64,000 nucleotides of DNA, taken from NCBI RefSeq assembly GCF_043555975.1, contig NZ_JBIGIA010000011.1:162604-226603 (forward strand). Reading direction: 5' to 3'. Below the pieces are notes generated by a model, which saw only the letters and a list, made by a program, of their open reading frames with translations, had not been told where the DNA came from and ran no database searches. Of the stretch, positions 41,519 through 54,492 are shown piece after piece. The translations under genes and the position numbers were made by a program. Within the stretch, counting starts at the first letter, position 1. The number at the start of each line of letters is the position of its first letter. This stretch comes from Pelomonas nitida (lineage in GTDB: Bacteria; Pseudomonadota; Gammaproteobacteria; Burkholderiales; Burkholderiaceae_C).

Positions 41519-42967
41519 TCAACGGGCCACAGCCGTGGGCATCAGCTCGGCGGTGCGCTTGGCGGCAGCGTCGAACTGCGGGCCGAATGGCGGGCGCTTC
41601 AGATAGCGGCCGGTGCCGGGTTCAGCGCGCAGCTCGCCGCGGGCGAACACGACACGGCCTTGCGAGATCGTGTGGCTGGGAATGCCGCGCACGGTGCGGC
41701 CCTCGAAGATGTTGAAGTCGTTCTTGGAGAACTGCGTCTTGGCGCTCAGTGTCTTGATACCGGCCGGGTCCCACAGCACGAGGTCGGCGTCCGCGCCCTC
41801 TTTGATGACGCCCTTGCGCGGGTACATGTTGAACAGCTTGGCCGCGTTGGCCGACGTGATGGCGACGAACTCTGATGGCGTCAGTCGCCCGGAGTTGACG
41901 CCGGCATCCCACAGCACGGCCATGCGCTCCTCGACGCCGCCGCAGCCGTTGGGGATCTTGGCGAAGTTGTCGCGGCCCATGGCCTTTTGCTCGGCGCAGA
42001 AGGTGCAGTGGTCGGTCGCCGTCGTGTGCAGCTGGCCGCTCTGCAGGCCGCGCCACAGGAACTCCTGGTGGATCTTGGGGCGGAAGGGCGGGCTCATCAC
42101 ATAGGCCGCAGCCTTGTTGAAGTCGGGGTCGCGGTAGACGCTGTCGTCGATGAGCAGGTGGCCCGCCAGCACTTCGCCGTAGACGCGCTGGCCACGGGCA
42201 CGGGCTCGGGCGATGGCCTCGGCGCTTTCGATGCAGCTCACATGCACGATGTAGATGGGCACGCCCAGCACGTCGGCAATGGCGATGGCGCGGTTGGCGG
42301 CTTCGCCTTCCACCATCGGCGGGCGGCTCATCGGGTGGCCTTCGGGGCCGGTGATGCCCATCTTGGCGACCTCGGCCTGCAGCAGGTAAACCAGCTCGCC
42401 GTTCTCGGCGTGCACGGTCGGCATGGCGCCCAGTTCGAGCGCACGCTTGAAGCTGTTCACCAGCGTCTCGTCGTCGCACATGATGGCGTTTTTGTAGGCC
42501 ATGAAGTGCTTGAAGCTGTTCACGCCTTCGTCGCGCACCAGCGTGCCCATGTCGTCGCTGACCGTCTGGTCCCACCAGGTCACGGCGACGTGGAAGGCGT
42601 AGTCGGCCGCGCTTTTCTCGGCCCAGCCGCGCCAGGTGCGGTAGGCGTCCATCAGCGGCTGCTGCGGGTTGGGGATGACGAAGTCGATGATGGACGTCGT
42701 GCCGCCGGCCAGCGCGGCGGCGGTGCCGGTGAAGAAGTCGTCCTGTGTGACCGTGCCCATGAAGGGCAGCTGCATGTGCGTGTGCGGGTCGATGCCGCCG
42801 GGAATCAGGTACTGGCCGGTGCCGTCCAGCGTCGTCGTGCCGGCGGGGGCTTCACGCACGGCGCGCTCGCCCATCGCGGCGATGCGGCCGTCCACGCACA
42901 GCACATCGGTGCGGGATTCGGCATCGGCGTTGACGACGATGGCGCCGCGGATCAAGAGCGAACTCAT
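41519..42967 (-). CDS. hydA: dihydropyrimidinase (D-hydantoinase)
   Basis: 482 aa, amidohydrolase superfamily. Opens dihydrouracil/dihydrothymine to the N-carbamoyl amino acid. Motifs: IPGGIDPHTHMQLPFMG (metal HxH), GVNSFKHFMAYKN (carboxylated Lys region), IVHVSCIESAEAI, TATDHCTFCAEQK, and GADADLVLWDP in the composite beta-domain. The ATG at 42967 yields MSSLLIRGAIVVNADAESR, a normal start. It overlaps the transporter gene by 4 bases (ATGA), so they are coupled. Confidence 0.95.
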   Translation of the reverse strand: MSSLLIRGAIVVNADAESRTDVLCVDGRIAAMGERAVREAPAGTTTLDGTGQYLIPGGIDPHTHMQLPFMGTVTQDDFFTGTAAALAGGTTSIIDFVIPNPQQPLMDAYRTWRGWAEKSAADYAFHVAVTWWDQTVSDDMGTLVRDEGVNSFKHFMAYKNAIMCDDETLVNSFKRALELGAMPTVHAENGELVYLLQAEVAKMGITGPEGHPMSRPPMVEGEAANRAIAIADVLGVPIYIVHVSCIESAEAIARARARGQRVYGEVLAGHLLIDDSVYRDPDFNKAAAYVMSPPFRPKIHQEFLWRGLQSGQLHTTATDHCTFCAEQKAMGRDNFAKIPNGCGGVEERMAVLWDAGVNSGRLTPSEFVAITSANAAKLFNMYPRKGVIKEGADADLVLWDPAGIKTLSAKTQFSKNDFNIFEGRTVRGIPSHTISQGRVVFARGELRAEPGTGRYLKRPPFGPQFDAAAKRTAELMPTAVAR

Positions 42968-44394
42968 GCATGCACTCCCAAGGCCGCGCGCTGGCGCGGC
43001 ATGCTGAAGAAATAGACCGTGCCGGACACGGCCAGGCTGAAGAACCAGCCGAAGTCGAAGAGGGTGACCAGCGCGGGTGCGACGGACGACTTGTCCAGCA
43101 CGCCCGACACCACCAGGTAGCCCGGCATGCAGGGCAGCACGCCCAGCAGCAGCGCGACGAGGGCGCGCGGGTTCCAGCCGTTGCTGTACTCGTACTCGCC
43201 GCCACGGCGGTAGAGGTCGGCGCTGTTCAGCTCGGTGCGGCGGATCAGGTAGTAGTCGGTCAGCAGGATGCCGGCGATGGCACCCAGCAAGGTGCCATAA
43301 CCGCCCAGCCACGTGAACAGGTAGCCGCCGGACGTGGCCAGCAGCTTCCACGGCATGAACAGCAGGCCCAGTGCGGCGGCGATGAGGCCGCCCATGCGGA
43401 AGCTGATCTTGCTGGGCGCCAGCTGCGAGAAGTCGTAGCTGGGTGAGACGAGGTTGGCGGCCACATTGGTGGTCAGGTTGGCCAGCAGGATGACCAGCAG
43501 GCCCAGGCCGGCGGCCACCGGGCCCATCTTGGCCAGCAGCGCGTCGGGGAAGAGCTCGGCCTTGCCGTACAGGATGGCGCTGGCCGAGGAGCCGATGACG
43601 CCCACCATGGAGAACAGCGCCATCGGCAGCGGCAGGCCGATGGCCTGGCCCAGCGTCTGGTCACGCTGCGTGTTGGCGAAGCGGGTGAAGTCGGGGATGT
43701 TCAGCGCCAGCGTGGCCCAGAAGCCCACCAGTCCCGTCAGCGCGGCCCAGACCTTCGGGCCACCGGGCACCTCCTTGGCGGGCAGGCCGAACAGCTGGGC
43801 TGTGGGCACCATCGTCATCAGCGCGACGACCAGCGCGATGGAGGCGCCGATCATCAGCGGCGCGGCGATGACCTCCAGCAAGCGGATGGACTCGGTGCCG
43901 CGCCAGATGAACACCAGGTGCAGCGCCCAGAACGCGAGGAAGCAGGCCAGCTGCGAGGTGCTGATGGTTTCGCCCGCGGCCGGCGCGGCCAGGCCGAAGC
44001 CCAGCACGTTCAGGAAGCTGTGCAGCGCCAGCGCGCCGAAGTAGCAGTTGATGGAGAACCACCCGCAGGCCACCAGCCCGCGCAGCACGGCCGGGAAGCT
44101 CGCGCCCTTCACGCCGAACGAGGCGCGCGCCAGCACCGGGAACGGGATGCCGTGCTTGGGGCCGACGCGGCCGATCAGCACCATGGGCACGAGCACGATG
44201 AGGTTGGCCAGCAGCACCAGGCCCACGGCCTGCTGCCAGCTGAAGCCCTGGTCCAGCATGGAGCTGGCCATGGTGTACGTCGGCACGCACACCACCATGC
44301 CGACCCACAGCGCGGCGTAGTCCTTCCAGCGCCACGTTCGCTGAGCGGATGTCGTGGGAACGAGATCGTGGTTGCTCAGCGAGGGATCAGTCAT
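42964..44394 (-). CDS. NCS1 family nucleobase:cation symporter
   Basis: 476 aa with about 12 membrane helices. NCS1 features: WVGMVVCVPTYTMASSM in helix 1, the GIPFPVLARASFGVKG motif, GWFSINCYFGALALHSFL, LTGLVGFWATLALNIPDFTRFA and LTDYYLIRR. Substrates in the family are uracil, allantoin, hydantoin or cytosine. Co-location with preTA and hydA favours uracil/thymine or dihydropyrimidine import. The gene overlaps hydA by 4 bases and follows mmsA after 94 bases. Confidence 0.92.
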   Translation of the reverse strand: MTDPSLSNHDLVPTTSAQRTWRWKDYAALWVGMVVCVPTYTMASSMLDQGFSWQQAVGLVLLANLIVLVPMVLIGRVGPKHGIPFPVLARASFGVKGASFPAVLRGLVACGWFSINCYFGALALHSFLNVLGFGLAAPAAGETISTSQLACFLAFWALHLVFIWRGTESIRLLEVIAAPLMIGASIALVVALMTMVPTAQLFGLPAKEVPGGPKVWAALTGLVGFWATLALNIPDFTRFANTQRDQTLGQAIGLPLPMALFSMVGVIGSSASAILYGKAELFPDALLAKMGPVAAGLGLLVILLANLTTNVAANLVSPSYDFSQLAPSKISFRMGGLIAAALGLLFMPWKLLATSGGYLFTWLGGYGTLLGAIAGILLTDYYLIRRTELNSADLYRRGGEYEYSNGWNPRALVALLLGVLPCMPGYLVVSGVLDKSSVAPALVTLFDFGWFFSLAVSGTVYFFSMPRQRAALGVHA

Positions 44395-44488
44395 GGTGTT
44401 GTCGCGTCCTCAATGGTGCATGTTGCGTTAGCGGGGCGAGCGCCGGGCCGCGTCCAAGGCAGCCCGCCCTAGGCGATGTGCTCGGGGC

Positions 44489-45988
<1,500 letters not shown>

Positions 45989-45998
45989 CGCAATTCCT

Positions 45999-47306
45999 TC
46001 AGCCGCAGCTGGTGCTCATCGGGTTGTTCGGATGCGTCGTCCAGTTGGCATAGCTGCCATCGATGACCCGGCCCGTGCGGGCATCCGTCTCACCAGGCTG
46101 GAGCGAGCGCATCGTGATGGTGCCAGGGACGGGGCAGATCGACACGCACAAGTTGCAGCCCACACACTCCGCTTCGTTGACGTGGAAGTGGCGCTTGCCA
46201 TCTTTCGTTGCCCAGATGGCCTGGTGCGAGGTGTCCTCGCAGACGATGTGGCAGCGGCCGCACTGGATGCAGCTGTCCTGATGGATGACGGCCTTGTCGA
46301 CGTGGTTGAGGTTGAGCTGGTTCCAGTTCTTGACGGTCGGCACGGCGCGGCCGCGGAAGTCGTCCAGCGAGGTGTAGCCCTTCTCGTCCATGAAGTTGGA
46401 CAGGCCCGAGCACAGGTCCTGCACGATCTTGAAGCCGTAGACCATCGCGGCGGTGCACACCTGCACCGTGCCGCAGCCCATGGCGATGAACTCGGCCGCG
46501 TCGCGCCAGGTGGTGATGCCGCCGATGCCGCTCAGCGGCAGGCCGGCGGTGGCCGGGTCGCGCGCGATCTCGGCCACCATGTTCAGCGCGATGGGCTTCA
46601 CGGCCTGGCCGCAGTAGCCGCCGTGCGAGCCCTGGCCGTCGGTGTGCGGGCTCATGATCATGCGGTCCAGGTCCACGCCCATGATGGAGTTGATCGTGTT
46701 GATCAGGCTCACGGCATCGGCGCCACCGGTCTTCGCCGCGCGGGCCGGGAAGCGCACGTCGGTGATGTTGGGCGTGAGCTTCACGATGACGGGCATCTTC
46801 GTGTGCTTCTTGCACCACTCGGTGACCTGCTGGATGTACTCCGGCACCTGGCCCACGGCCGAGCCCATGCCGCGCTCGCTCATGCCGTGCGGGCAGCCGA
46901 AGTTCAGCTCCACGCCGTCGGCGCCGGTGTCGGCCACGCGTTCGAGGATCGCCTTCCAGCTCGCCTCGTTCACCGGCACCATCAGCGAGACGATCATGGC
47001 CCGGTCGGGGAAGTCGCGCTTCACGCGCTTGATCTCGTCGAGGTTGGTCTGCAGCGGCCGGTCGGAGATCAGCTCGATGTTGTTGAAGCCGATGACGCGC
47101 CGGTCCTGGCTCCACAGCGTCGCGTAGCGCGGGCCGTTCACGTTGACGACCGGCGGGTCCTCGCCCAGCGTCTTCCACACCACGCCGCCCCAGCCGGCCT
47201 CGAAGGCGCGGCGCACGTTGACCTCCTTGTCGGTGGGTGGGGCCGAGGCCAGCCAGAAGGGGTTGGGGCTCTTGATGCCCAGGAAGTTGGTGCTCAGGTC
47301 AGCCAT
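45999..47306 (-). CDS. preA: NAD-dependent dihydropyrimidine dehydrogenase, PreA subunit
   Basis: 435 aa. An FMN-binding dihydroorotate-dehydrogenase-like barrel (NPFWLASAPPTDKEVNV, GVELNFGCPHGMSERGMGSA, PVIVKLTPNITDV, SGIGGITTWRDAAEFI) is followed by two 4Fe-4S motifs, CIQCGRCHIVCEDTSH and CVGCNLCVSICPVPG. It reduces uracil/thymine to dihydropyrimidine with PreT. The preT stop overlaps the start by 8 bases. Confidence 0.96.
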   Translation of the reverse strand: MADLSTNFLGIKSPNPFWLASAPPTDKEVNVRRAFEAGWGGVVWKTLGEDPPVVNVNGPRYATLWSQDRRVIGFNNIELISDRPLQTNLDEIKRVKRDFPDRAMIVSLMVPVNEASWKAILERVADTGADGVELNFGCPHGMSERGMGSAVGQVPEYIQQVTEWCKKHTKMPVIVKLTPNITDVRFPARAAKTGGADAVSLINTINSIMGVDLDRMIMSPHTDGQGSHGGYCGQAVKPIALNMVAEIARDPATAGLPLSGIGGITTWRDAAEFIAMGCGTVQVCTAAMVYGFKIVQDLCSGLSNFMDEKGYTSLDDFRGRAVPTVKNWNQLNLNHVDKAVIHQDSCIQCGRCHIVCEDTSHQAIWATKDGKRHFHVNEAECVGCNLCVSICPVPGTITMRSLQPGETDARTGRVIDGSYANWTTHPNNPMSTSCG

Positions 47307-48681
47307 GGGTGGCCTCCTTGTCGAGATGGCGGGCCGTGGCGAGGCCCAGGGCGCGGTCGATGGCCTGTGCGGCGCGCTTGCCGTGCTCCACGGCCTCGAC
47401 GGTCAGGTCCTGGCCGCCGGCGCGGCAGTCGCCGCCGGCCCACACGCGCGGCAGGCTGGTCTGGCCGTCGGCATCGGTCTGGATGCGGCCGCCGCGCAGC
47501 TGCAGGCTCTGGCCGAGGGGCTCGGCGTCGAAGGTCTGGCCGATGGCGCGCAGCACCAGGTCGGCCTGCAGCGAGAACTGCTCGCCGGTGTCCATCAGCC
47601 GGCCGTCTTTCATCGTGGTGGCTGCGAAGCGCATGCCCTTGAGCACGCCGCCTTCGGTCTCGACGGCCAGCGGGCGTGCCCAGCAGCGGATGGTCACGCC
47701 GTGCGTCTGCGCCCACTGCTGCTCATGGGTGGAGGCCGACAGGCTCTCGGCGCCGCGGCGGTACACCATGGTCACCTGTTCGGCGCCCAGCAGCCGCGCC
47801 TGCACGGCGGCGTCCACGGCCGTCATGCCGCCGCCGATGACGATCACGCGGCGACCCACCGGCACGTCGGCCGGCGCGTTCTGGCGCAGCTCGGCGATGA
47901 AGTCCACCGCATCCCGCAGCGAGGGCTGCAGGCCCGGCAGCTCGGGCTCGGCGATGCCCAGCGCGTTGACGCCCTGCAGGCCCAGGCCTAGGAAGACGGC
48001 GTCGTATTCGGCGAGCAGGCCGTCGAGCGTGATGTCGCGGCCGAGTCGACAGTTCAGCCGCGGCGTGATGCCGCCGATGCTGAGCAGCCAGTCGATCTCC
48101 TGCTGCGCGAAACCGCCGGCGACCTTGTAGGTTGCGAGGCCGTATTCGTTGAGCCCGCCCAACTTCGGTGCGGCGTCGAACAGCACAACGTCGTGTCCGC
48201 GCCACGCCAGGCCATGCGCTGCTGCCAGGCCGGCCGGCCCCGCACCCACGACCGCGACGCGGCGCCCCGTCGGCTGGCCGCGCTGGAACAGCGGCTTGCC
48301 GGGCTTAGCCAGGTGGCCCTCGACCGCATAGCGCTGCAGCAGGCCGATCTCCACCGGCTTGCTCTCGTTGGTGTTGCGCACGCAGACCTGCTCGCACAAC
48401 ACCTCGGTCGGGCAGACGCGGGCACACATGCCGCCCAGCGGGTTGGCCGTCAGGATGGCCTCGGCCGCGCCGCGCACGTTGTCCTGCGCGACGCGCTGGA
48501 TGAAGGTGGGGATGTCGATGCCGGTCGGACAGGCCGTCTGGCAGGGGGCATCGAAGCAGTAGTAGCAGCGCTCGGCCTCGATGAGGGCTTGCGTGCGGTT
48601 CAGCGGCGGGTGCGCGTCGGCGAAATGGCGCGCGTAATCGTCGGGGGTGAGTCGACCGGACTTCAGATCGGTGGGGTCCAC
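47299..48681 (-). CDS. preT: NAD-dependent dihydropyrimidine dehydrogenase, PreT subunit
   Basis: 460 aa. The N-terminal iron-sulfur domain has CYYCFDAPCQTACPTGIDI and MCARVCPTEVLCEQVC. FAD/NAD-binding domains follow with VAVVGAGPAGLAAAHGLAW and VIVIGGGMTAVDAAVQA. Electrons from NAD(P)H pass through PreT to PreA. The start is a GTG at 48681 with a GGAG box upstream. First gene of the operon preT-preA-mmsA-transporter-hydA-amaB, divergent from a TetR gene with a palindrome between. Confidence 0.95.
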   Translation of the reverse strand: MDPTDLKSGRLTPDDYARHFADAHPPLNRTQALIEAERCYYCFDAPCQTACPTGIDIPTFIQRVAQDNVRGAAEAILTANPLGGMCARVCPTEVLCEQVCVRNTNESKPVEIGLLQRYAVEGHLAKPGKPLFQRGQPTGRRVAVVGAGPAGLAAAHGLAWRGHDVVLFDAAPKLGGLNEYGLATYKVAGGFAQQEIDWLLSIGGITPRLNCRLGRDITLDGLLAEYDAVFLGLGLQGVNALGIAEPELPGLQPSLRDAVDFIAELRQNAPADVPVGRRVIVIGGGMTAVDAAVQARLLGAEQVTMVYRRGAESLSASTHEQQWAQTHGVTIRCWARPLAVETEGGVLKGMRFAATTMKDGRLMDTGEQFSLQADLVLRAIGQTFDAEPLGQSLQLRGGRIQTDADGQTSLPRVWAGGDCRAGGQDLTVEAVEHGKRAAQAIDRALGLATARHLDKEATHG

Positions 48682-48712
48682 GGGGCTTCTCCGAGTGGAA
48701 AACGCCCAAACA

Positions 48713-48726
48713 TTACTACCCAGTAA
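48713..48726. promoter_or_regulatory. palindrome in the preT/tetR divergent promoter, candidate operator
   Basis: TTACT-ACCC-AGTAA is a perfect 5-bp inverted repeat with a 4-base spacer, located 32 bases upstream of the preT GTG and 62 bases upstream of the TetR ATG. TetR-family proteins typically bind such short palindromes in the divergent region and repress both genes. Confidence 0.55.
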
Positions 48727-48788
48727 AACTTGACCGAAGCGTAAAAACCCGCAGCAAGCGTTTGGTGCGTAACGGCAGAATCCGGTGC

Positions 48789-49421
48789 ATGACTGTGACC
48801 GCTACCGCCGTTCGCACGCCGCGTGCCGCCACCCTGCGCAAGCAGGAAGCCATCCTCGTCGAAGCCGAGCGCCAGTTCGCTCGATTCGGCTTCGAAGGCG
48901 TCAGCCTCGACAGCATTGCTGCGGCGCTGGATCTCTCCCGGCAGAACCTGCTCTACCACTGGCCCAGCAAGGAAGACCTCTACCGCGCCGTGCTCGACAG
49001 CGTGATGGGCGAGTGGATGGCCAACATGACCGCGATCGCCGAGGCCGACGAACCGGAGGTGGCCATCCACACCTATGTCGACGTCAAGCTGCGCTTCAGC
49101 CGCGACCGCGCCACCGGCAACGCCGTGTTCACGCGCGAGATCATGGCCGGCGCGCCGCGCTACCGCGACGTGCTCAAGGCCCAGGTCATGCCGCTGTTGC
49201 ACGCCGACGTGGCCCGCTTCGAGCGCTGGGCCGCCGACGGGCTGATCCGGCGCGTGGATTTCACGCACCTGATGTTCCTCATCTGGTCATCCACGCAGGC
49301 CTATGCCGACCTCGGCCCGCAGTTCGCGCTCTACATGGGCAAGCCGGCGCTGGACGACGATGACTTCGACCGCGCCCGCGAGTTGATCACCCGGGTGATC
49401 TGGGGCAGCCTGAAGGTATGA
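48789..49421 (+). CDS. TetR family regulator (RutR-like) of pyrimidine catabolism
   Basis: 210 aa. The N-terminal helix-turn-helix is KQEAILVEAERQFARFGFEG then SLDSIAAALDLSRQNLLYHW. The C-terminal ligand domain includes AVFTREIMAGAPRYRDVL and HLMFLIWSSTQAYAD, as in RutR/YcdC-type regulators, where uracil or thymine is the effector. It is divergent from the preTA operon with a 107-base gap holding the TTACT palindrome, so it is the likely repressor. The ATG at 48789 is chosen over an upstream in-frame start because the palindrome region is non-coding in character. Confidence 0.88.
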   Translation: MTVTATAVRTPRAATLRKQEAILVEAERQFARFGFEGVSLDSIAAALDLSRQNLLYHWPSKEDLYRAVLDSVMGEWMANMTAIAEADEPEVAIHTYVDVKLRFSRDRATGNAVFTREIMAGAPRYRDVLKAQVMPLLHADVARFERWAADGLIRRVDFTHLMFLIWSSTQAYADLGPQFALYMGKPALDDDDFDRARELITRVIWGSLKV

Positions 49422-49447
49422 GTGGCGCGGCGCGAGGCTCATGGCGC

Positions 49448-49891
49448 ATGCGGCGCTTGCTGTTGGGGTGTGTGCTGGTGCCGGCGCTGGCCGTTGCGGG
49501 CTTGGCGCATGCCGCGCCGCCGGCCGCGCTGGTGGCGCGTCTGAAGGCACAGGCCGATGCGTGGGACCGGGCCATCGTCGCGAAGGATCGCGCGGCCATC
49601 GTGGCGAACATGGCCGACGACTTTCGTCAGATCGACGGCCAGGGCAATGTGGAGAACCTGCGCAGCTTCGTCGACGGACTGGTGTCGCCGGCGCTGGTCA
49701 TCGACCCCTACACCGTCGAGGACTTCGAGGTGCGCCTGTACGGCGACACCGCGCTGCTCAGCGGCCGCACGCGCATGACCGGCCGCTACGACGGCAAGCC
49801 CTTCAGCTCGCACTACCGCTACATCGACGTCTACGTGAGGCGCGCCGGCGCGTGGAAGATCGTCAGCGTGCAGATCACTCCGCTGCCATGA
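49448..49891 (+). CDS. exported NTF2-like (DUF4440/SnoaL-like) protein
   Basis: 147 aa from the ATG at 49448: signal peptide MRRLLLGCVLVPALAVAGLA then HAAPP. The mature part is a cone-shaped NTF2-like domain: helix LKAQADAWDRAIVAKDRAAIVANMADDF, strands YTVEDFEVRLYGDTALLSG, RYIDVYVRRAGAWKIVSVQ. The function is unknown; many relatives lack catalytic residues. An ATG at 49418 overlapping the TetR stop is also in frame but has poorer ribosome binding site spacing. Short gap to the TetR gene. Confidence 0.75.
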   Translation: MRRLLLGCVLVPALAVAGLAHAAPPAALVARLKAQADAWDRAIVAKDRAAIVANMADDFRQIDGQGNVENLRSFVDGLVSPALVIDPYTVEDFEVRLYGDTALLSGRTRMTGRYDGKPFSSHYRYIDVYVRRAGAWKIVSVQITPLP

Positions 49892-49943
49892 GCACAAGTC
49901 CCCAGGCCGGCCGATTGCTGGCGGGCGTGGCAGAGTCGCGAGC

Positions 49944-50243
49944 ATGATTCTCGAAATCGTCGACATCCGCATCCATGCCGGCCAGCAGGCGGCGTTTGAA
50001 GCCGCGCTGAAGGAGGGCATCGCGACCACGCTGTCGCGCTCGCCCGGCTTCATCAGTGCCCGCGTGCAGCACGGCATCGAATCGCCCGAGCGCTACATGG
50101 TGTTCATCGAGTGGCAGACGCTGGAAGACCACATGCAGGGCTTCCGCAACGGCCCGCTGTACCCGGTGTGGCGCGGCCTGGTCGGTGGCTTCTTCGCCAG
50201 CCCGCCGGGCATGGAGCACTTCAGCGCCGTGCCGCTGGGCTAG
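49944..50243 (+). CDS. antibiotic biosynthesis monooxygenase (ABM)-domain protein
   Basis: 99 aa ferredoxin-like fold: VDIRIHAGQQAAFEAALKE, SPGFISARVQHGIESPERYMVFIEWQTLEDHMQGFR. ABM-domain proteins are small dimers; a few oxidise quinols or degrade haem, most are uncharacterised. No haem-degradation residues can be confirmed here. It follows the NTF2-like gene after 52 bases. Confidence 0.8.
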   Translation: MILEIVDIRIHAGQQAAFEAALKEGIATTLSRSPGFISARVQHGIESPERYMVFIEWQTLEDHMQGFRNGPLYPVWRGLVGGFFASPPGMEHFSAVPLG

Positions 50244-50287
50244 GGCTCGGCCATGGCGCCGTGCGGCGCATGCCCTCGGGCCGGTGC

Positions 50288-51514
50288 TCAGTAGAGCTTG
50301 AGCAGCGCTTCGAGGTTGACGCGCAGCCGCAGGTCGGCCGGCGCCAGGCTGGCGGCGATGGCTTGCGTGGCCAGCCGCGTGTCGCGCGGCACGGGGCTGC
50401 TCAGCGGCGTGCCGCTCTTGCCGATCAGCGCCGCCACGTGCGGCTCGTTGGCGCTGAAGCCGCGCTTGAAGACCAGTCCCACCTCGCCGTTGGCCAGCCG
50501 CACGATGCTGCCGGGCGGGTACAGGCCCACGGCCTTGATGAGCGCCGCGCCGGCTTCGTCGGGCTGGCCCTGCTCATCCAGGAAGACGGCACGAGCGGCG
50601 GCGGCGCCGCTCATCGCGTTGCGGCTGCGGCGGGGTGACAGCCGGGCGCCGAACATGTCGATGCGGCGCAGCAGCCGGGCCAGCTTCTCGCCGTCCTCGC
50701 GGGTGGCGAGCGGCCCGGGGCCGGCGTCGTGGTGCAGGCGCACGGCGGTCAGCCAGACGGGGTCGTCGATGCCGAACCGCGCAAGCCGCTGGGCGGCGTG
50801 CGCGCCGTGGGCCGACAGCGCATGGCGCTGCGCGGGCGTGGCCGGGGCCACCTGGCTGGCCAGCCGGTCGTGGGCGGCGCTGGCGCCCAGGTTCATCGTG
50901 AGGGCGGCGTTGTGCAGCGCAGCTCGCTGCGGCGGCGGCAGCTGCATCTGCTGGGCCACCATGTCGCACAACAGCAGCGTCAGCAACGCGTGGCGGGCGC
51001 TGTAGTCGCCGAATTCCTGGCTGCTCTCGAACACCAGCAGCATCAGCGTGGCATCGGGCTGGGCGTGCAGCCGCTTGAGCGCCGCGTCGCGGATCTGGGC
51101 CACGCGCTGCTGAAAGTCTGCCGGCGCGTCCTCGCGCAGCAGCGTGTGCATGTGCAGCAGCAGGTCCGACCAGGCTTCGCGCGGCCCCAGGGCCACCTTG
51201 GCTGGGGCGGCGGGGCCGGCCGGGTCGAGACGGAAGCTCGCGTCGGCCTTGGCGATGTGGGCCAGCGGCACGTCCTGCAGCACCAGCGTGTCCAGCCGGT
51301 GCGCTCGAGCACGCTGGTAGGCCATGGTGTCCTCGGAGTTCACCCAGGCGCCGCCGTCGATGAGGCTGCGCACCTGTGGCGAGTCACTCAGCTGGTGGCC
51401 GCGGGCGAACAGCAGCTGGCCGTTGGCGTCGTAGAGGTCGTAGGGCAGCGTCATGCCCAGGCGCAGCGTGCGCGCGGGGAGGGGGATGAGGTTGGATGCC
51501 ATGGACGGGCGCAT
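50288..51514 (-). CDS. degenerate HD-GYP-type protein
   Basis: 408 aa (404 if the ATG at 51502 is used). The N-terminal domain is RTLRLGMTLPYDLYDANGQL. The central helical domain corresponds to HD-GYP, but its signatures are eroded: LHNAALTMNLG in place of LHDIGK, and HHDAGPGPL in place of HHExxDGxGYP. The C-terminal LYPPGSIVRLANGEVGLVFKRG segment is common in Burkholderiales HD-GYP proteins. Cyclic-di-GMP hydrolysis is therefore unlikely; binding or a scaffold role remains possible. It is divergent from metH. Confidence 0.8.
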   Translation of the reverse strand: MRPSMASNLIPLPARTLRLGMTLPYDLYDANGQLLFARGHQLSDSPQVRSLIDGGAWVNSEDTMAYQRARAHRLDTLVLQDVPLAHIAKADASFRLDPAGPAAPAKVALGPREAWSDLLLHMHTLLREDAPADFQQRVAQIRDAALKRLHAQPDATLMLLVFESSQEFGDYSARHALLTLLLCDMVAQQMQLPPPQRAALHNAALTMNLGASAAHDRLASQVAPATPAQRHALSAHGAHAAQRLARFGIDDPVWLTAVRLHHDAGPGPLATREDGEKLARLLRRIDMFGARLSPRRSRNAMSGAAAARAVFLDEQGQPDEAGAALIKAVGLYPPGSIVRLANGEVGLVFKRGFSANEPHVAALIGKSGTPLSSPVPRDTRLATQAIAASLAPADLRLRVNLEALLKLY

Positions 51515-51590
51515 TCTGATGGGCCTTCGGCAGGCGCGAGCCGTTCTTGAGCGACGGCGAAGGGGCGGCTGCGTAGAATTCCCGGCTCAT

Positions 51591-51643
51591 CCGAGGAGCG
51601 CTGCGAGGACTTTCCCCAGGCTCGGATCGTTCCAACGGCGCTC
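51591..51643 (+). promoter_or_regulatory. S-adenosylhomocysteine (SAH) riboswitch
   Basis: The core matches the SAH riboswitch: CCGAGGAGCGCTGCGA (from 51591), CCCAGGCTCGG (51615-51625) and CAACGGCGCTC (51633-51643). P1 is CCGAG (51591-51595) with CTCGG (51621-51625). The pseudoknot is GAGCGC (51596-51601) with GCGCTC (51638-51643), both fully paired. In Betaproteobacteria this element turns on SAH-recycling and methionine-cycle genes when SAH accumulates. It ends 26 bases before the metH ATG. Confidence 0.93.
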
Positions 51644-51669
51644 ATCGATCTCTCGCGCGAGCTGCCTCG

Positions 51670-54366
<2,697 letters not shown>

Positions 54367-54492
54367 GTGGCTTGACCGACGGCAGCACCTCTTACCCCTT
54401 GTGACGCGGCACTGCGGTGCTGTCCTACAAATTTGGGGGGTGAGGGGAGGCATGCTGTGGGTCATCTCAAAAACGCCCTTTGGAGGCTGCTC

